Shown one piece after another: positions 1 through 8,413 of a DNA stretch of 60,357 bases. The stretch is taken from the NCBI GenBank assembly GCA_046704385.1, contig JBJKSB010000064.1, positions 1 to 60,357 of the forward strand, written 5' to 3'. The translations under genes were made by a program, and so were the position numbers. The notes beneath the pieces were generated by a model. That model saw only the letters and a list, made by a program, of their open reading frames with translations, had not been told where the DNA came from and did not search any database. Numbering within the stretch: position 1 is the first letter of the stretch; every line of letters starts with the position of its first letter. The stretch comes from GH45 sp046704385. GTDB taxonomy: Bacteria > Bacteroidota > Bacteroidia > Bacteroidales > SZUA-534.

Positions 1-111
1 GTCGCAAGTAGTAAAATTTAATTGGAATAGTACATTTTATTGCGACGAAATTCACTGACTCATCATTATAGCGCGTGCATATATTGCACATTTTAAGCAA
101 CTTATATCTTA
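1..111. repeat. Terminal direct repeat, left copy
   Basis: These 111 bases are identical to the last 111 bases of the window (60247-60357). The first 51 bases are the right-hand hairpin of the composite repeat at 59773-60297. The remaining 60 bases are a flank not seen elsewhere here, with a small palindrome (GTGCA..TGCAC) near 76-90. Because the identity runs beyond the repeat into this flank, the simplest reading is that the sequence is circular or was assembled from a self-looping path. Confidence 0.95.
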
Positions 112-157
112 GCTTGACAGCCTGCCCCGAACTTGATTTCGGGGGCTATGCCCTCAA
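107..157 (-). repeat. Outer arm of composite repeat (CCCCGAA/TTCGGGG hairpin), inverted copy
   Basis: Read on the minus strand, this segment matches 59672-59721 at about 48 of 51 positions. Both contain the small stem CCCCGAA..TTCGGGG followed by CAGGCTGT. With the ends of the window joined, the two copies face each other about 730 bp apart and enclose the complete repeat at 59773-60297. A third, more diverged copy lies at 47412-47447. Confidence 0.8.
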
Positions 158-200
158 GGGGACACTTCTCTGTTTAAACAGCAGTAGTTAATTTGAAATT

Positions 201-275
201 GATTCCCTCAGATTTAGTAGCAAAGTCAAATTGGAACAAGTCCTCCCTTGAGGGAGGTTAGGAGGGTGAATCTTC
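201..275 (+). repeat. Degenerate intergenic repeat, second family
   Basis: This stretch resembles the reverse complement of 41684-41770. The shared core reads roughly GATTTAGyAGyrAAGTyAAA followed by TTGGAAaCAA and a CTCCCTTrAGGG palindrome. It lies in the 112-488 gap in front of the MFS symporter. That gap holds only repeat fragments and the structured leader described next; I see no gene in it. Confidence 0.6.
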
Positions 276-358
276 AGGAAAAGCACGAATATCGGGAAGG
301 TCAGGTGGGTGAATAATCAAACACCTCCCGTTTTCTCTTCATAAAATTTTTATGCATT

Positions 359-466
359 GTCAAATAAAAAGTATAAATTAACCTCATCTTGAAATCACAA
401 ACTCTTAATCCCAATTTACCAAACAGTTTGAGGTTTTGAGCTATGAAAATTGATACTTATTTGACA
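359..466 (+). promoter_or_regulatory. Nested inverted repeat in the leader of the sugar symporter
   Basis: An outer pair of arms (359-374, TGTCAAATAaaAAGTAT, and 453-466, ATACTTATTTGACA) is complementary apart from two extra bases. An inner pair ACCTCA (381-386) and TGAGGT (429-434) is nested inside. The block ends 22 bp before the symporter start. It could be a folded 5' leader or two inverted operator half-sites; the sequence alone does not decide which. The 9-mer AGTTTGAGG here also occurs in the palindrome at 38579-38610. Confidence 0.4.
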
Positions 467-488
467 TATTATTCAAAAAAAACTCATT

Positions 489-1940
489 ATGGGAACAAAC
501 AAAAAAATCAATGTTACGGTTATCATTATTGCCGTAATTGCCTCAACCGGAGGGTTATTATTTGGTTTTGATACAGGCGTAATTTCAGGGGCTCTGCCCT
601 TTTTAAAGCAAAGCTGGAGCCTGTCTACCGGACAGGAGGAATGGGTAACCACAGCCGTTTTAATTGGTGCCTTTATGGGAGCCATTTTCGGGGGCCGGTT
701 TACCGACATTTTTGGCCGGAAACGCATTATCCTGGTTTCATCGGTAATATTTGCTATTGCTTCGTTACTGTGTGGAGCCTCGGTGAGTGTAGGATTGTTA
801 GTGATCAGCAGGGTACTAATTGGTATAGCCATTGGCGTTTCATCCATTGCGGTACCCTTGTATATTTCTGAAATTTCGCCGGCAAAAACAAGAGGGGCGC
901 TGGTATCCTCATTCCAGCTTATGATTACCATTGGTATTGTGGTATCCTATTTTAGCGATCTGGCCTTTGCCAACGAAGCCAACCCGTTCTCATGGCGCTG
1001 GATGTTTTATGTTGGGGTTTTCCCGGCACTTGTTCTTTTAATTGGTATGATGTTCATGCCTGAAACTCCCCGCTGGCTGTTAAGCAAAGGCCGCGATGAA
1101 GAAGGCGAAAAAGTGCTGGCCAAAGTGGAAGATCCGGATGAATTTCAAAATTCGCTGTTAAATATTAAAGAAGAAATTGCCAAAGATAAAACAGCAGCCC
1201 GGTTTAAAGATATATTTACCAAAACATGGAAAGTTCCCATTTTTATTGCCATAGGGATAATGTTTGTGCAACAGTTTGTAGGTATCAATACGGTAATTTA
1301 CTATGCTCCCACCATATTTCTGATTGCCGGGTTTAGCGGAGCAAAAGCTGCCATTGCAGCTACAGTAAGCGTAGGAATTGTAAACGTGCTGTCAACCGTG
1401 GTTTCCATGGCTTTAATTGATAAAATTGGCCGCCGCAAACTATATTTTATTGGATTGGTTGGCATGGGTTTAGCCCTGGCCGCTTTGGGGGCATTCTTCT
1501 TTATGAAAGACAGCCTGGGCGATTCATTAAAATGGGTTACAGTTGGAACCGTACTGGTTTATATCATTTTCTTTGCTATCAGCCTGGGACCATTGGGCTG
1601 GTTGATTATTTCGGAAATTTTCCCGACCAAGTACCGTGGAGTTGGAGTAAGCATCGGTTCGTTCTCAAACTGGTTTTTTAATGCCATTGTGGCTTTTACC
1701 TTTTTAAAACTGGCTTGGTTGTTTACCGGTCCGGGAATGGAAATTACCAAACAGGTGGTGGTGGATGGCGTTTCGAAAACCGAAACCGACCCGAACCCAG
1801 CCGGGGCATTCTTTATTTATGCAGCAGTAGCCATTATCGGAATCATCTGGGGTTTGAAATACATTCCTGAAACCAAGGGAAAAACCCTCGAAGAAATTGA
1901 AGAACACTGGCGTGAAGGCAAAACACCGAATTTGTTATAA
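489..1940 (+). CDS. MFS sugar porter (sugar:H+ symporter, XylE/AraE type)
   Basis: A 483-aa inner-membrane transporter of the MFS sugar porter family, which imports pentoses or hexoses with protons. Family signatures are visible: GGLLFGFDTGVISGA in helix 1, GGRFTDIFGRKR between helices 2 and 3, PETPRWLL before the central loop, QQFVGINTVIYYAP in helix 7, and PETKGKTLEEIEE at the C terminus. About 12 hydrophobic segments and full family length suggest an intact gene. The start ATG at 489 directly precedes the first helix. If the window ends are joined, it lies divergent to the arabinose operon (araA at 59544), so L-arabinose or xylose is the likeliest substrate; that is inference. Confidence 0.9.
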   Translation: MGTNKKINVTVIIIAVIASTGGLLFGFDTGVISGALPFLKQSWSLSTGQEEWVTTAVLIGAFMGAIFGGRFTDIFGRKRIILVSSVIFAIASLLCGASVSVGLLVISRVLIGIAIGVSSIAVPLYISEISPAKTRGALVSSFQLMITIGIVVSYFSDLAFANEANPFSWRWMFYVGVFPALVLLIGMMFMPETPRWLLSKGRDEEGEKVLAKVEDPDEFQNSLLNIKEEIAKDKTAARFKDIFTKTWKVPIFIAIGIMFVQQFVGINTVIYYAPTIFLIAGFSGAKAAIAATVSVGIVNVLSTVVSMALIDKIGRRKLYFIGLVGMGLALAALGAFFFMKDSLGDSLKWVTVGTVLVYIIFFAISLGPLGWLIISEIFPTKYRGVGVSIGSFSNWFFNAIVAFTFLKLAWLFTGPGMEITKQVVVDGVSKTETDPNPAGAFFIYAAVAIIGIIWGLKYIPETKGKTLEEIEEHWREGKTPNLL

Positions 1941-1941
1941 T

Positions 1942-1969
1942 AAAAAAGGAGCTTTCGGGCTCCTTTTTT
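1942..1969 (+). terminator. Rho-independent terminator after the MFS symporter
   Basis: A perfect 11-bp stem AAAAAAGGAGC / GCTCCTTTTTT with a short loop starts 2 bp after the symporter stop codon and ends in a T run. The A-rich 5' arm could make it work in both directions. Confidence 0.85.
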
Positions 1970-2006
1970 AATGTCGTATATTTAATGCTTAGAGAGACCT
2001 TGTAAT

Positions 2007-2017
2007 GCCAACACACA
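2007..2017. repeat. 11-bp direct repeat, left side of the restriction-modification island
   Basis: GCCAACACACA here recurs exactly at 6246-6256, on the other side of the XRE and restriction-modification genes. It may be a target-site duplication or a recombination scar of an inserted module. An 11-mer match between two short flanks can also arise by chance at the level of a few percent. Confidence 0.4.
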
Positions 2018-2167
2018 AATAACACATTTAAAAATCCTGCATGCTGCCTCACTTCCAGAATTTTTAAAAGAGTTGCTTAAAATTCCACACCACAAATGAC
2101 ACATTCGATTGAATTTTGATGTAAATTGCCAAATTATTAGCAAGGTTAAAAACGTCAAGTATAATAA

Positions 2168-2491
2168 ATGGCAACTTTTGGAGAATTTCTAAAAAAAGAA
2201 CGAAATAAAAAAGGTTTAAATCAAAGTGATTTCGGACAACAGTTTGGAATCATAATGACTGATATAAGTAAAATTGAAAATGGACGAAAGAAGTTTCCTT
2301 CTACAAATCTTGAAAAGCTTGCTGAGTTTCTGGAGATGGATTTTATGACGGTTAAAAACTTATTTGTCGCTGATATTTTAGTTGAAGAAGCCCGTAAATA
2401 CAAGTGTTCAGACGCTGTGTTTTCTGTTGCAGAATCACAATCAAAATACATCAAAGAAAAGAATGTGAAACAAGGTAAAATGAAATTCTAA
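2168..2491 (+). CDS. XRE-family HTH regulator, probable controller of the adjacent R-M enzyme
   Basis: A 107-aa cytoplasmic DNA-binding protein. Residues about 5-60 form a Cro/C1-type helix-turn-helix (FGEFLKKERNKKGLNQSDF, then a recognition-helix region DISKIENGRKKFPS). A charged C-terminal tail follows with no known domain. Its stop codon lies one base before the ATG of the R-M gene, so the two are co-transcribed. In many type II systems a small C protein of this fold times expression so that methylation precedes cleavage; that role is inferred from position and fold. It is longer than the classical C proteins of about 80 aa. Base composition is visibly A+T-rich like the R-M gene and unlike the sugar genes. 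Confidence 0.8.
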   Translation: MATFGEFLKKERNKKGLNQSDFGQQFGIIMTDISKIENGRKKFPSTNLEKLAEFLEMDFMTVKNLFVADILVEEARKYKCSDAVFSVAESQSKYIKEKNVKQGKMKF

Positions 2492-2492
2492 T

Positions 2493-5400
2493 ATGAAACA
2501 GAAGAAACTCATACAAGTATTAGGATTTAAACCCAAAGAAAACACTTCTGGAATTTTTCACAAAACATATTCTAAATGTGATAATTACGAAATTGAGATA
2601 GATTTTGAAAAGGAAAATTTCAACTTTGGAGACAAAATAAAATCAGAAAGCAAGACGACTCAAAATTTTTCACAAGCTGAGAATTGGGTCGTACTGGAAT
2701 GCGTAAATAGATTACTTGAAAAAGGCTACAAACCTCAAAATCTTACACTTGAAAAAACCTGGGCTACAGGTCACGGAACAAGTGGACGTTTGGATATCTT
2801 GGTTTGCAATGATGATGGTTCAGCATATCTAATGATAGAATGTAAAACCTGGGGAACTGAATTTGACAAAGAATTTAAAAACTTAGGAAAAAACGGCGGA
2901 CAGCTTTTTACCTATTTTCAACAGGACAAAAATGCTGAAATCATAATGCTATATGCATCTGAGCTTGACGAGAACGAAATAAAATACAGAAACGAAATTG
3001 TTAAGATTGAAGAAGATTATCGCCAAACAGGCAATGTAAAGGATTTATTTGAACGCTGGAATAAACTGCCAAAATCAAATGGAGTTTTCGAAAATTGGGT
3101 ATCTCCTTATGAATTTCAGAGCAAAGCATTAACTAAAAATGATTTAAAAGTATTAAAACAGGAAGACAGTAGTTTTATTTTTAATCGCTTCTTAGAGATT
3201 CTTCGCCACAATGTTGTTTCAGACAAACCAAATGCTTTCAATAAAATTTTCACACTGTTTTTGTGCAAAATAGTTGACGAAAACAGGGACAATGATGATC
3301 AATTACACTTCCAATGGCTCGAAGGTGAAGACAATCATGTAAAGTTTCAAAAAAGACTAACAGACCTATACCGTAGAGGAATGAAGGAATTGCTTGAAAA
3401 AAAGGTTTCAGATGTTAGTGATGATGAATTTGATACCCGGTTTCAGCAGGTTGAAGAACGCTATAGAGATGAAATTAAAGATATTTTAACTGAAATACGA
3501 CTTAAAAAGAATAATGAGTTTGCTATAAAAGAAGTTTTCGATGATGCTTCGTTTCAGGAAAATGCAAAGGTTGTAAAAGAAGTCGTAGAATTACTTCAAA
3601 AATACCAATTACGATATACCTACAGACAACAGTTTCTAAGTGATTTCTTTGAATTACTTTTAACTACCGGACTAAAACAAGAATCCGGACAGTTTTTTAC
3701 GCCGGTACCAAATGCCCGGTTTATAATTAGAAGTTTACCTATTCAGGAAATCGCATCATTAAAAATTGCTGAAGGAAACAAAAATGATTTATTACCTACT
3801 ATCATTGATTACGCGGCAGGAAGCGGTCATTTTATTACCGAATCAATGGAAGTTGTACAAAAGTATATTGATAATTTAGTTTTATCGGATTTTAAACCGG
3901 AAACAAGAAAGCAATTAGACGGTTTTCAACGAGTTCAGTTTGACTGGGCCGAAAAATACGTCTATGCCATTGAAAAAGATTATCGTTTGGTGAAAACAGC
4001 TAAAGTAAGTTGTTATTTGCATGGTGATGGTCTGGCAAAAGTAATTCATGGCGATGGCTTGGGCGATTTTGCAACTTCAACAGAGTTTAAAGATTTATTG
4101 AAAGAAACGGATAGAACCTATCCTCAGGACAACAAGCAATTCGATATAATTATTTCGAATCCCCCCTACTCTGTTTCAGCATTCAAGGGGCAAATGGTTG
4201 AAGAAAAATCGAAAAAAGGATTTGATTTATTCAATAGGTTAACCGACCAAAGTTCTGAAATTGAATGCTTGTTTATTGAGCGGACCAAACAACTTTTAAA
4301 AGACGGTGGAGTTGCCGGTATTATTTTACCAAGTAGTGTTTTAAGCAATACAGGTATTTATACCCAAACACGCGAAATAATCTTAAAATATTTTGATGTA
4401 TTGGCAATTACAGAAATGGGGTCAAATACATTTATGGCTACAGGTACCAATACGGTTACTTTATTCCTAAAACGCAGGAACAACGCCGTTGCATTTAATA
4501 TTGAGGAAGCCATAAAAAAGGCGTTTGTAGGCTTATTGGATAATACCATTAATGGAATAGAAAAACCATTGCAGAAGTATGTTTCTTATGTTTGGGATTC
4601 TGTTTCAATTGCCGATTATAAAACATTGTTACAAAAATCGCCAAACGATAAAATACAACAACATGAGATTTACAAGGAGTACATTAAAAAGATAAAAGCT
4701 AAAAATGAACCGGAATTCTGGAATAGTATTTTAGCTTTAGAACAAAACAAATTGCTGTATTTTATAATTACATATCCTCAAAAACTGGTACTGATAAAAA
4801 CAGGTGAAAAAGATGCTGAGAAGCGATTTTTAGGATATGAGTTTAGCAATCGTAGAGGTAGCGAAGGTATTCACCCAATGCAACGTAGCAAATCAATTGA
4901 TGAATGTACCCAATTATATGATGCTGATAGTTTTTCTAATCCCGAAAAAGCAAGTACCTACATTTACAAAGCATTCAATAATGAATTTGATTTAGAAATA
5001 GCTGAAAACTTAAAATCAAATATCAGCTATCAAAACTTGGTTGATATGCTCACTTTTGACCGCGTGGATTTTGAGAAAAATATTTCGCTTTCGGTTAAAA
5101 AAAAAGTAAAGATTGAGAGTAAATGGGACAATTTTAGTTTAAAGGATGTTTGTCTAAAAATAACAGATGGCTCTCACAATCCTCCAAAGGGAATAGCAAA
5201 CGGTCTTCCAATGTTAAGTTCAAGAAATATTAATGATGGAAAAATAAGTTTTGATAATATTAGATATATTTCGAAAGAAGACTTTGAAATAGAAAACAAA
5301 AGAACAAAGATTAATGCTGGTGATGTTCTTTTAACAATTGTAGGAGCTATTGGAAGAGTTGCAATAGTGCCAAATAATATACAACCGTTTACTTTACAAA

Positions 5401-6200
5401 GAAGTGTTGCTGTACTTAAACCTGATATAAACATAATTTCAAGCAAGTATTTTGAAAGTATTTTAAATTCAATTACACTTCAATATATTTTTGAGCATAT
5501 TGCACATGGTGTTGCACAAAAAGGAATTTATTTAAATGAATTAGGAGGCATTCAAATTCCTCTTCCTCCTAAAAATATTCAAGAAAAGATTGTTTCTGAA
5601 ATTGAGCTAATAGAACAACAAGAGCAAAAAGCAGTTGAAAAAATTGACAATCTCAAAGATGGTGTGTTCAATTTTTATAAAAACTTAATTGGCAATAAAA
5701 AACGACTTGATGAAGTTTGCGAATTGAAAGCAGGACAATTTGTAAAAGCAGATAAGATAATTAAAACTTTTGAAGAAAACCTATTTCCATGTTATGGTGG
5801 TAATGGACTAAGAGGCTATGTTAAAACATTTACCAATGAAGGTCAATTTTCTTTGGTTGGTCGCCAAGGTGCATTATGTGGAAATGTCCATTGGGTATCT
5901 GGTAAGTTTCATGCTACAGAACACGCCTTGGTTGCCTACCCACAAAAAGATATAAATACTACTTGGCTTCACTATCAATTAATGTTTATGAACCTTAACC
6001 AATATGCAACAGGAGCTGCTCAACCTGGACTTTCAGTTATGAATATAAATCCTATCGAAATATCAGTTCCATCTTTAAAAGAACAAGAAAAAATAGTAGC
6101 AGAAATAGAGCAAATAGAAAAGAAAATAGCTGATTTAGAAAAGGAAATTGAATTGATACCGAAACAGAAAGAATTGATTTTAAAGAAATATTTGGAATAA
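2493..6200 (+). CDS. Single-chain restriction-modification-specificity enzyme (AloI-like type IIB/IIG)
   Basis: A 1235-aa fusion of three activities. Residues 1-180 resemble the type I HsdR N-terminal nuclease: D101 and E116-x-K118 fit a PD-(D/E)xK active site. There are no helicase motifs. Residues about 380-700 are an N6-adenine methylase with SAM motif I DYAAGSGHF (439-447) and catalytic motif IV SNPPYS (555-560). From about 870 onward come two target-recognition domains, each followed by a coiled coil (IQEKIVSEIELIEQQEQK and EQEKIVAEIEQIEKK), as in type I HsdS. R-M-S order, two TRDs and this length fit AloI/PpiI-type enzymes, which recognise split sites and cut on both sides. The gene looks intact. 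The target sequence cannot be read from the protein. Confidence 0.87.
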   Translation: MKQKKLIQVLGFKPKENTSGIFHKTYSKCDNYEIEIDFEKENFNFGDKIKSESKTTQNFSQAENWVVLECVNRLLEKGYKPQNLTLEKTWATGHGTSGRLDILVCNDDGSAYLMIECKTWGTEFDKEFKNLGKNGGQLFTYFQQDKNAEIIMLYASELDENEIKYRNEIVKIEEDYRQTGNVKDLFERWNKLPKSNGVFENWVSPYEFQSKALTKNDLKVLKQEDSSFIFNRFLEILRHNVVSDKPNAFNKIFTLFLCKIVDENRDNDDQLHFQWLEGEDNHVKFQKRLTDLYRRGMKELLEKKVSDVSDDEFDTRFQQVEERYRDEIKDILTEIRLKKNNEFAIKEVFDDASFQENAKVVKEVVELLQKYQLRYTYRQQFLSDFFELLLTTGLKQESGQFFTPVPNARFIIRSLPIQEIASLKIAEGNKNDLLPTIIDYAAGSGHFITESMEVVQKYIDNLVLSDFKPETRKQLDGFQRVQFDWAEKYVYAIEKDYRLVKTAKVSCYLHGDGLAKVIHGDGLGDFATSTEFKDLLKETDRTYPQDNKQFDIIISNPPYSVSAFKGQMVEEKSKKGFDLFNRLTDQSSEIECLFIERTKQLLKDGGVAGIILPSSVLSNTGIYTQTREIILKYFDVLAITEMGSNTFMATGTNTVTLFLKRRNNAVAFNIEEAIKKAFVGLLDNTINGIEKPLQKYVSYVWDSVSIADYKTLLQKSPNDKIQQHEIYKEYIKKIKAKNEPEFWNSILALEQNKLLYFIITYPQKLVLIKTGEKDAEKRFLGYEFSNRRGSEGIHPMQRSKSIDECTQLYDADSFSNPEKASTYIYKAFNNEFDLEIAENLKSNISYQNLVDMLTFDRVDFEKNISLSVKKKVKIESKWDNFSLKDVCLKITDGSHNPPKGIANGLPMLSSRNINDGKISFDNIRYISKEDFEIENKRTKINAGDVLLTIVGAIGRVAIVPNNIQPFTLQRSVAVLKPDINIISSKYFESILNSITLQYIFEHIAHGVAQKGIYLNELGGIQIPLPPKNIQEKIVSEIELIEQQEQKAVEKIDNLKDGVFNFYKNLIGNKKRLDEVCELKAGQFVKADKIIKTFEENLFPCYGGNGLRGYVKTFTNEGQFSLVGRQGALCGNVHWVSGKFHATEHALVAYPQKDINTTWLHYQLMFMNLNQYATGAAQPGLSVMNINPIEISVPSLKEQEKIVAEIEQIEKKIADLEKEIELIPKQKELILKKYLE

Positions 6201-6245
6201 TGCCGACCCTTCGCAACCAAACTCATTGCCAAGTTGCTCAACAGA

Positions 6246-6256
6246 GCCAACACACA
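6246..6256. repeat. 11-bp direct repeat, right side of the restriction-modification island
   Basis: An exact second copy of GCCAACACACA (first copy 2007-2017), 46 bp after the R-M stop codon. Together the copies bracket the two-gene island. Confidence 0.4.
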
Positions 6257-6299
6257 TACCATCATCGAAATAATGCTTTCATTAAAAATAAGTCAGAGG

Positions 6300-6641
6300 A
6301 TTTTGTCGCATGAGAATTTAGTTTTTCATAGCATCTGAGTACTTCCGAGAGCGCTGAAGCCATTCTACAGAGGCGATGCGATGAATTTTACTCGTATTTT
6401 TTACCCCAGGGCTAACTTCGACAAACTCAGTTACCACCTGGACTGAAATAAAACGCCCTTTCAGTGCTATCTTTTGACCCTGAAAGGGCATATAAATTCA
6501 ACCCGGAGCAGAAAAAACGAAAATAAGAGAGCGATAGCCGAACTTATTGAAATTTTTGCCACCCCGGGTAAATTAGTACAGCAAAAAAATCGTCGCAACT
6601 TTCCCATTACCATGAAAAACCAAACTCTCATGCGACGAAAT
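6300..6641 (+). repeat. Composite multi-hairpin repeat, copy B
   Basis: The ends form a 32-bp inverted repeat (6300-6331 against 6610-6641, about 27 matches) with termini ATTTyGTCGCATGAGA. Between them lie the modules shared with the other copies: a CCCAGGGC block, CGCCCTTTCAG with its partner CCTGAAAGGGC, the large stem ACCCGG..CCGGGT, and a right hairpin CGTCGCA..TGCGACG. The left hairpin is more degenerate than in the other copies. It fills most of the 641-bp gap between the R-M gene and the sigma-factor gene. No credible protein is encoded here. Confidence 0.85.
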
Positions 6642-6815
6642 TTACCGGCTATACTTAAAATGAAAAACCCAGTATTTAGATTATCATTTCTGAAAAAAAC
6701 TCCGTAGGAGCTATATTATGGTAAAAACAACAATCCCAATACAAAAACCGGTTCCTATGGAAAGGTATTAGCAAAAATAAATTTCACTCTTCATTAATTT
6801 TTACAATCTTAGCAG

Positions 6816-6823
6816 TACGTTTG
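6816..6823 (+). promoter_or_regulatory. Candidate Bacteroidota -7 box for the ECF sigma gene
   Basis: TACGTTTG matches the TAnnTTTG consensus and lies 18 bp before the ATG at 6842. I see no clear TTTG -33 element at the usual spacing, so this is a candidate only. Confidence 0.4.
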
Positions 6824-6841
6824 TATTCAAAAGGGTAATAA

Positions 6842-7405
6842 ATGGAATCAAAAGATAATTTTAACGAGTCAAATCTTTTTTCCAGGGTTCAGAAAGGGGA
6901 TGTTAAAGCATTCGAAACTCTTTATGCCCACTACTTTGATGCGCTTTTTGGCTATTGTATGAAATTCCTGAATAATGAAGAAGATTCTGAAGAAATCATT
7001 CAAAATCTTTTTTTAAAAATTTGGGAAGGCCGCCATAAGTTTTATGTGGGAGACTCTTTCAAATCCTTCCTTTTTAAAATTGCTGTTAACGATATTTATA
7101 ATTTTCTGAAGCATAAAAAGCACGAAGCTAATTATAGAAACTATTTTGAATATTCAGCCAAACCCTTTAGCAATTCAACGGAAGAAAAAGTCTTTTACAA
7201 TGAGCTGGAGCAACAAATTGACACGCTTATTGCACAATTGCCCGAACAACGCCGAAAAATTTTTATCCTCAACCGCAAAGAAGGCCACTCAACCCAGGAT
7301 ATTGCCAAAGAAATGAACCTTTCGAAGCGGACAGTAGAAAATCAACTCTTCCGCGCCATAAAATTTTTACGCGATAAATTAGATATACCAACTTTTTTGT
7401 TTTGA
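6842..7405 (+). CDS. ECF RNA polymerase sigma factor
   Basis: A 187-aa sigma-70 family protein of the extracytoplasmic-function class. Sigma-2 lies near residues 20-85 (FETLYAHYFDALFGYCMKF, then EEDSEEIIQNLFLKIWE). Sigma-4 lies near 120-178, with the DNA-binding helix pair in GHSTQDIAKEMNLSKRTVEN. It has the usual family length. In Bacteroidota such factors pair with a FecR anti-sigma and a SusC carrying an N-terminal STN domain; both occur downstream (8567 and 9673). It is therefore expected to activate the mannan locus when its glycan is bound outside. Unusually, a toxin-antitoxin cassette on the other strand separates it from the anti-sigma gene. Confidence 0.93.
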   Translation: MESKDNFNESNLFSRVQKGDVKAFETLYAHYFDALFGYCMKFLNNEEDSEEIIQNLFLKIWEGRHKFYVGDSFKSFLFKIAVNDIYNFLKHKKHEANYRNYFEYSAKPFSNSTEEKVFYNELEQQIDTLIAQLPEQRRKIFILNRKEGHSTQDIAKEMNLSKRTVENQLFRAIKFLRDKLDIPTFLF

Positions 7406-7470
7406 ATAGTTTTGTAACCAGCACCTGCACTATTGTATAAATGTGAATAGCATACTTATTTTCTGCATTA

Positions 7471-8031
7471 TCAAACCACTTGTAAATCAAAGTCCTTATT
7501 TGTCAATCGAATCTTATTATTTGAGATTGCTTTTAAAGTTCTTTTAATATGTATTGCTCTTTCTTGCTTTATAAAAGTAGGAATCAAATCCTCAAGTTTT
7601 ATTTTAAACAATCTATTTATTACAACTAAGTCCTCTTTTGAAAAAGGTCTCAAACCGTTTATCAACTCTGACATATATCCTTTTTTGTGTTCAAGAATTT
7701 TAGCAAGGTCATTTTGATTTAATCCTGCTTCCTTCAATTTGCTTTTAATCAGCTCTTTTCTTTTATAATAAAATTCATTTTCAGCTTGCACCAATGCTTC
7801 CGCTAAATCACTCTCCTTAACTTGGTTATCGGTAATACTATCCTCATCTGTCCAATTATTTTTTTCGTAATCAGTAATCAAGTCGTGTAAATGATCTCTT
7901 ATAGGTTTATATGATTCATCTTCTTTTTCAAGAACTCGAAGCTGTAAATACAATGAAGAAGCTTTTTCAAATTCCAGTTCACTTTTTAGTGAATTAATCT
8001 TTTGTATATTCTGTATTGAAAATTTTTCCAT
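7471..8031 (-). CDS. higA: HigA-like antitoxin (XRE helix-turn-helix)
   Basis: A 186-aa cytoplasmic protein. The N-terminal half (about 1-90) is charged and helical. An XRE-type HTH follows near residues 93-155: KLKEAGLNQNDLAKILEHKK, then YMSELINGLRPFSKED. This matches the HigA class that binds the HigB toxin and represses the shared promoter. The start codon lies one base after the toxin stop, so the genes are co-transcribed in the toxin-first order typical of higBA. It is longer than minimal HigA proteins of about 100 aa because of the N-terminal extension. It is transcribed against the surrounding sigma/anti-sigma operon. Confidence 0.85.
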   Translation of the reverse strand: MEKFSIQNIQKINSLKSELEFEKASSLYLQLRVLEKEDESYKPIRDHLHDLITDYEKNNWTDEDSITDNQVKESDLAEALVQAENEFYYKRKELIKSKLKEAGLNQNDLAKILEHKKGYMSELINGLRPFSKEDLVVINRLFKIKLEDLIPTFIKQERAIHIKRTLKAISNNKIRLTNKDFDLQVV

Positions 8032-8032
8032 T

Positions 8033-8413
8033 TTAAATCAATTTATTAATATGTAACCATTTCTCAATTGTAGTCTTATTCCCTTTAAAAGTTTTATCAT
8101 ACTCATCGTGTGAGCCAGTCCAGATAACTGTCGCCTCGTTATCCTCAAATACTATCAGAATCATGGTGCGATGAACATTTATATCAAAAAAGTAAAATCC
8201 ATCACTATGAACACAATCGGCATCAGGTCGAGTAACTTTTATGTCAGTTTGTTTTGTCCACTCAGCACTTTCAATATCTGAAATCAGCTTATCAATAGCC
8301 TTAATAAGTTTGATATTGCCTCGATTCTTATATTTGAGTTTATAAAGTTTATGTATCTGTAATAATTTCAAAATCTTTAATTTATTGATGCAAAGATAAG
8401 AAATAAGTTTCAT
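8033..8413 (-). CDS. higB: HigB-like mRNA interferase toxin
   Basis: Up to 126 aa. The C-terminal half, with DINVHRTMILIVFEDNEATV and then IWTGSHDEYDK, fits the HigB toxin family, whose members cleave mRNA on ribosomes. The ATG at 8413 gives an N terminus about 14 residues longer than the family usually shows. A consensus-like -7 box (TATCTTTG, minus strand 8398-8391) falls inside those codons. I therefore suspect initiation at the TTG at 8371, giving 112 aa beginning LKLLQIHKLYKLKYK. No stop or frameshift is visible, so the toxin should be active and the antitoxin required. Confidence 0.83.
   Translation of the reverse strand: MKLISYLCINKLKILKLLQIHKLYKLKYKNRGNIKLIKAIDKLISDIESAEWTKQTDIKVTRPDADCVHSDGFYFFDINVHRTMILIVFEDNEATVIWTGSHDEYDKTFKGNKTTIEKWLHINKLI
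8391..8398 (-). promoter_or_regulatory. Candidate -7 box of the higBA operon
   Basis: TATCTTTG, followed by CATC, is an exact TAnnTTTG match read on the minus strand. It lies 19 bp before the alternative TTG start of higB at 8371. If used, it rules out the upstream ATG at 8413 as the start. Confidence 0.45.

Noticed and set aside
473..931. Open frame antisense to the MFS symporter
   Set aside because: It lies over a gene with clear family motifs; its protein has no recognisable domain and follows the codon shadow of the real gene.
2007..6256. Integron attC-like sites at the GCCAACACACA repeats
   Set aside because: They lack the paired RYYYAAC/GTTRRRY boxes and imperfect hairpin of attC sites, and no integrase is present.
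6474..6707. 77-aa open frame between the R-M gene and the sigma gene
   Set aside because: It mostly runs through composite repeat B and its protein is low-complexity and basic; the DNA is explained by hairpins.
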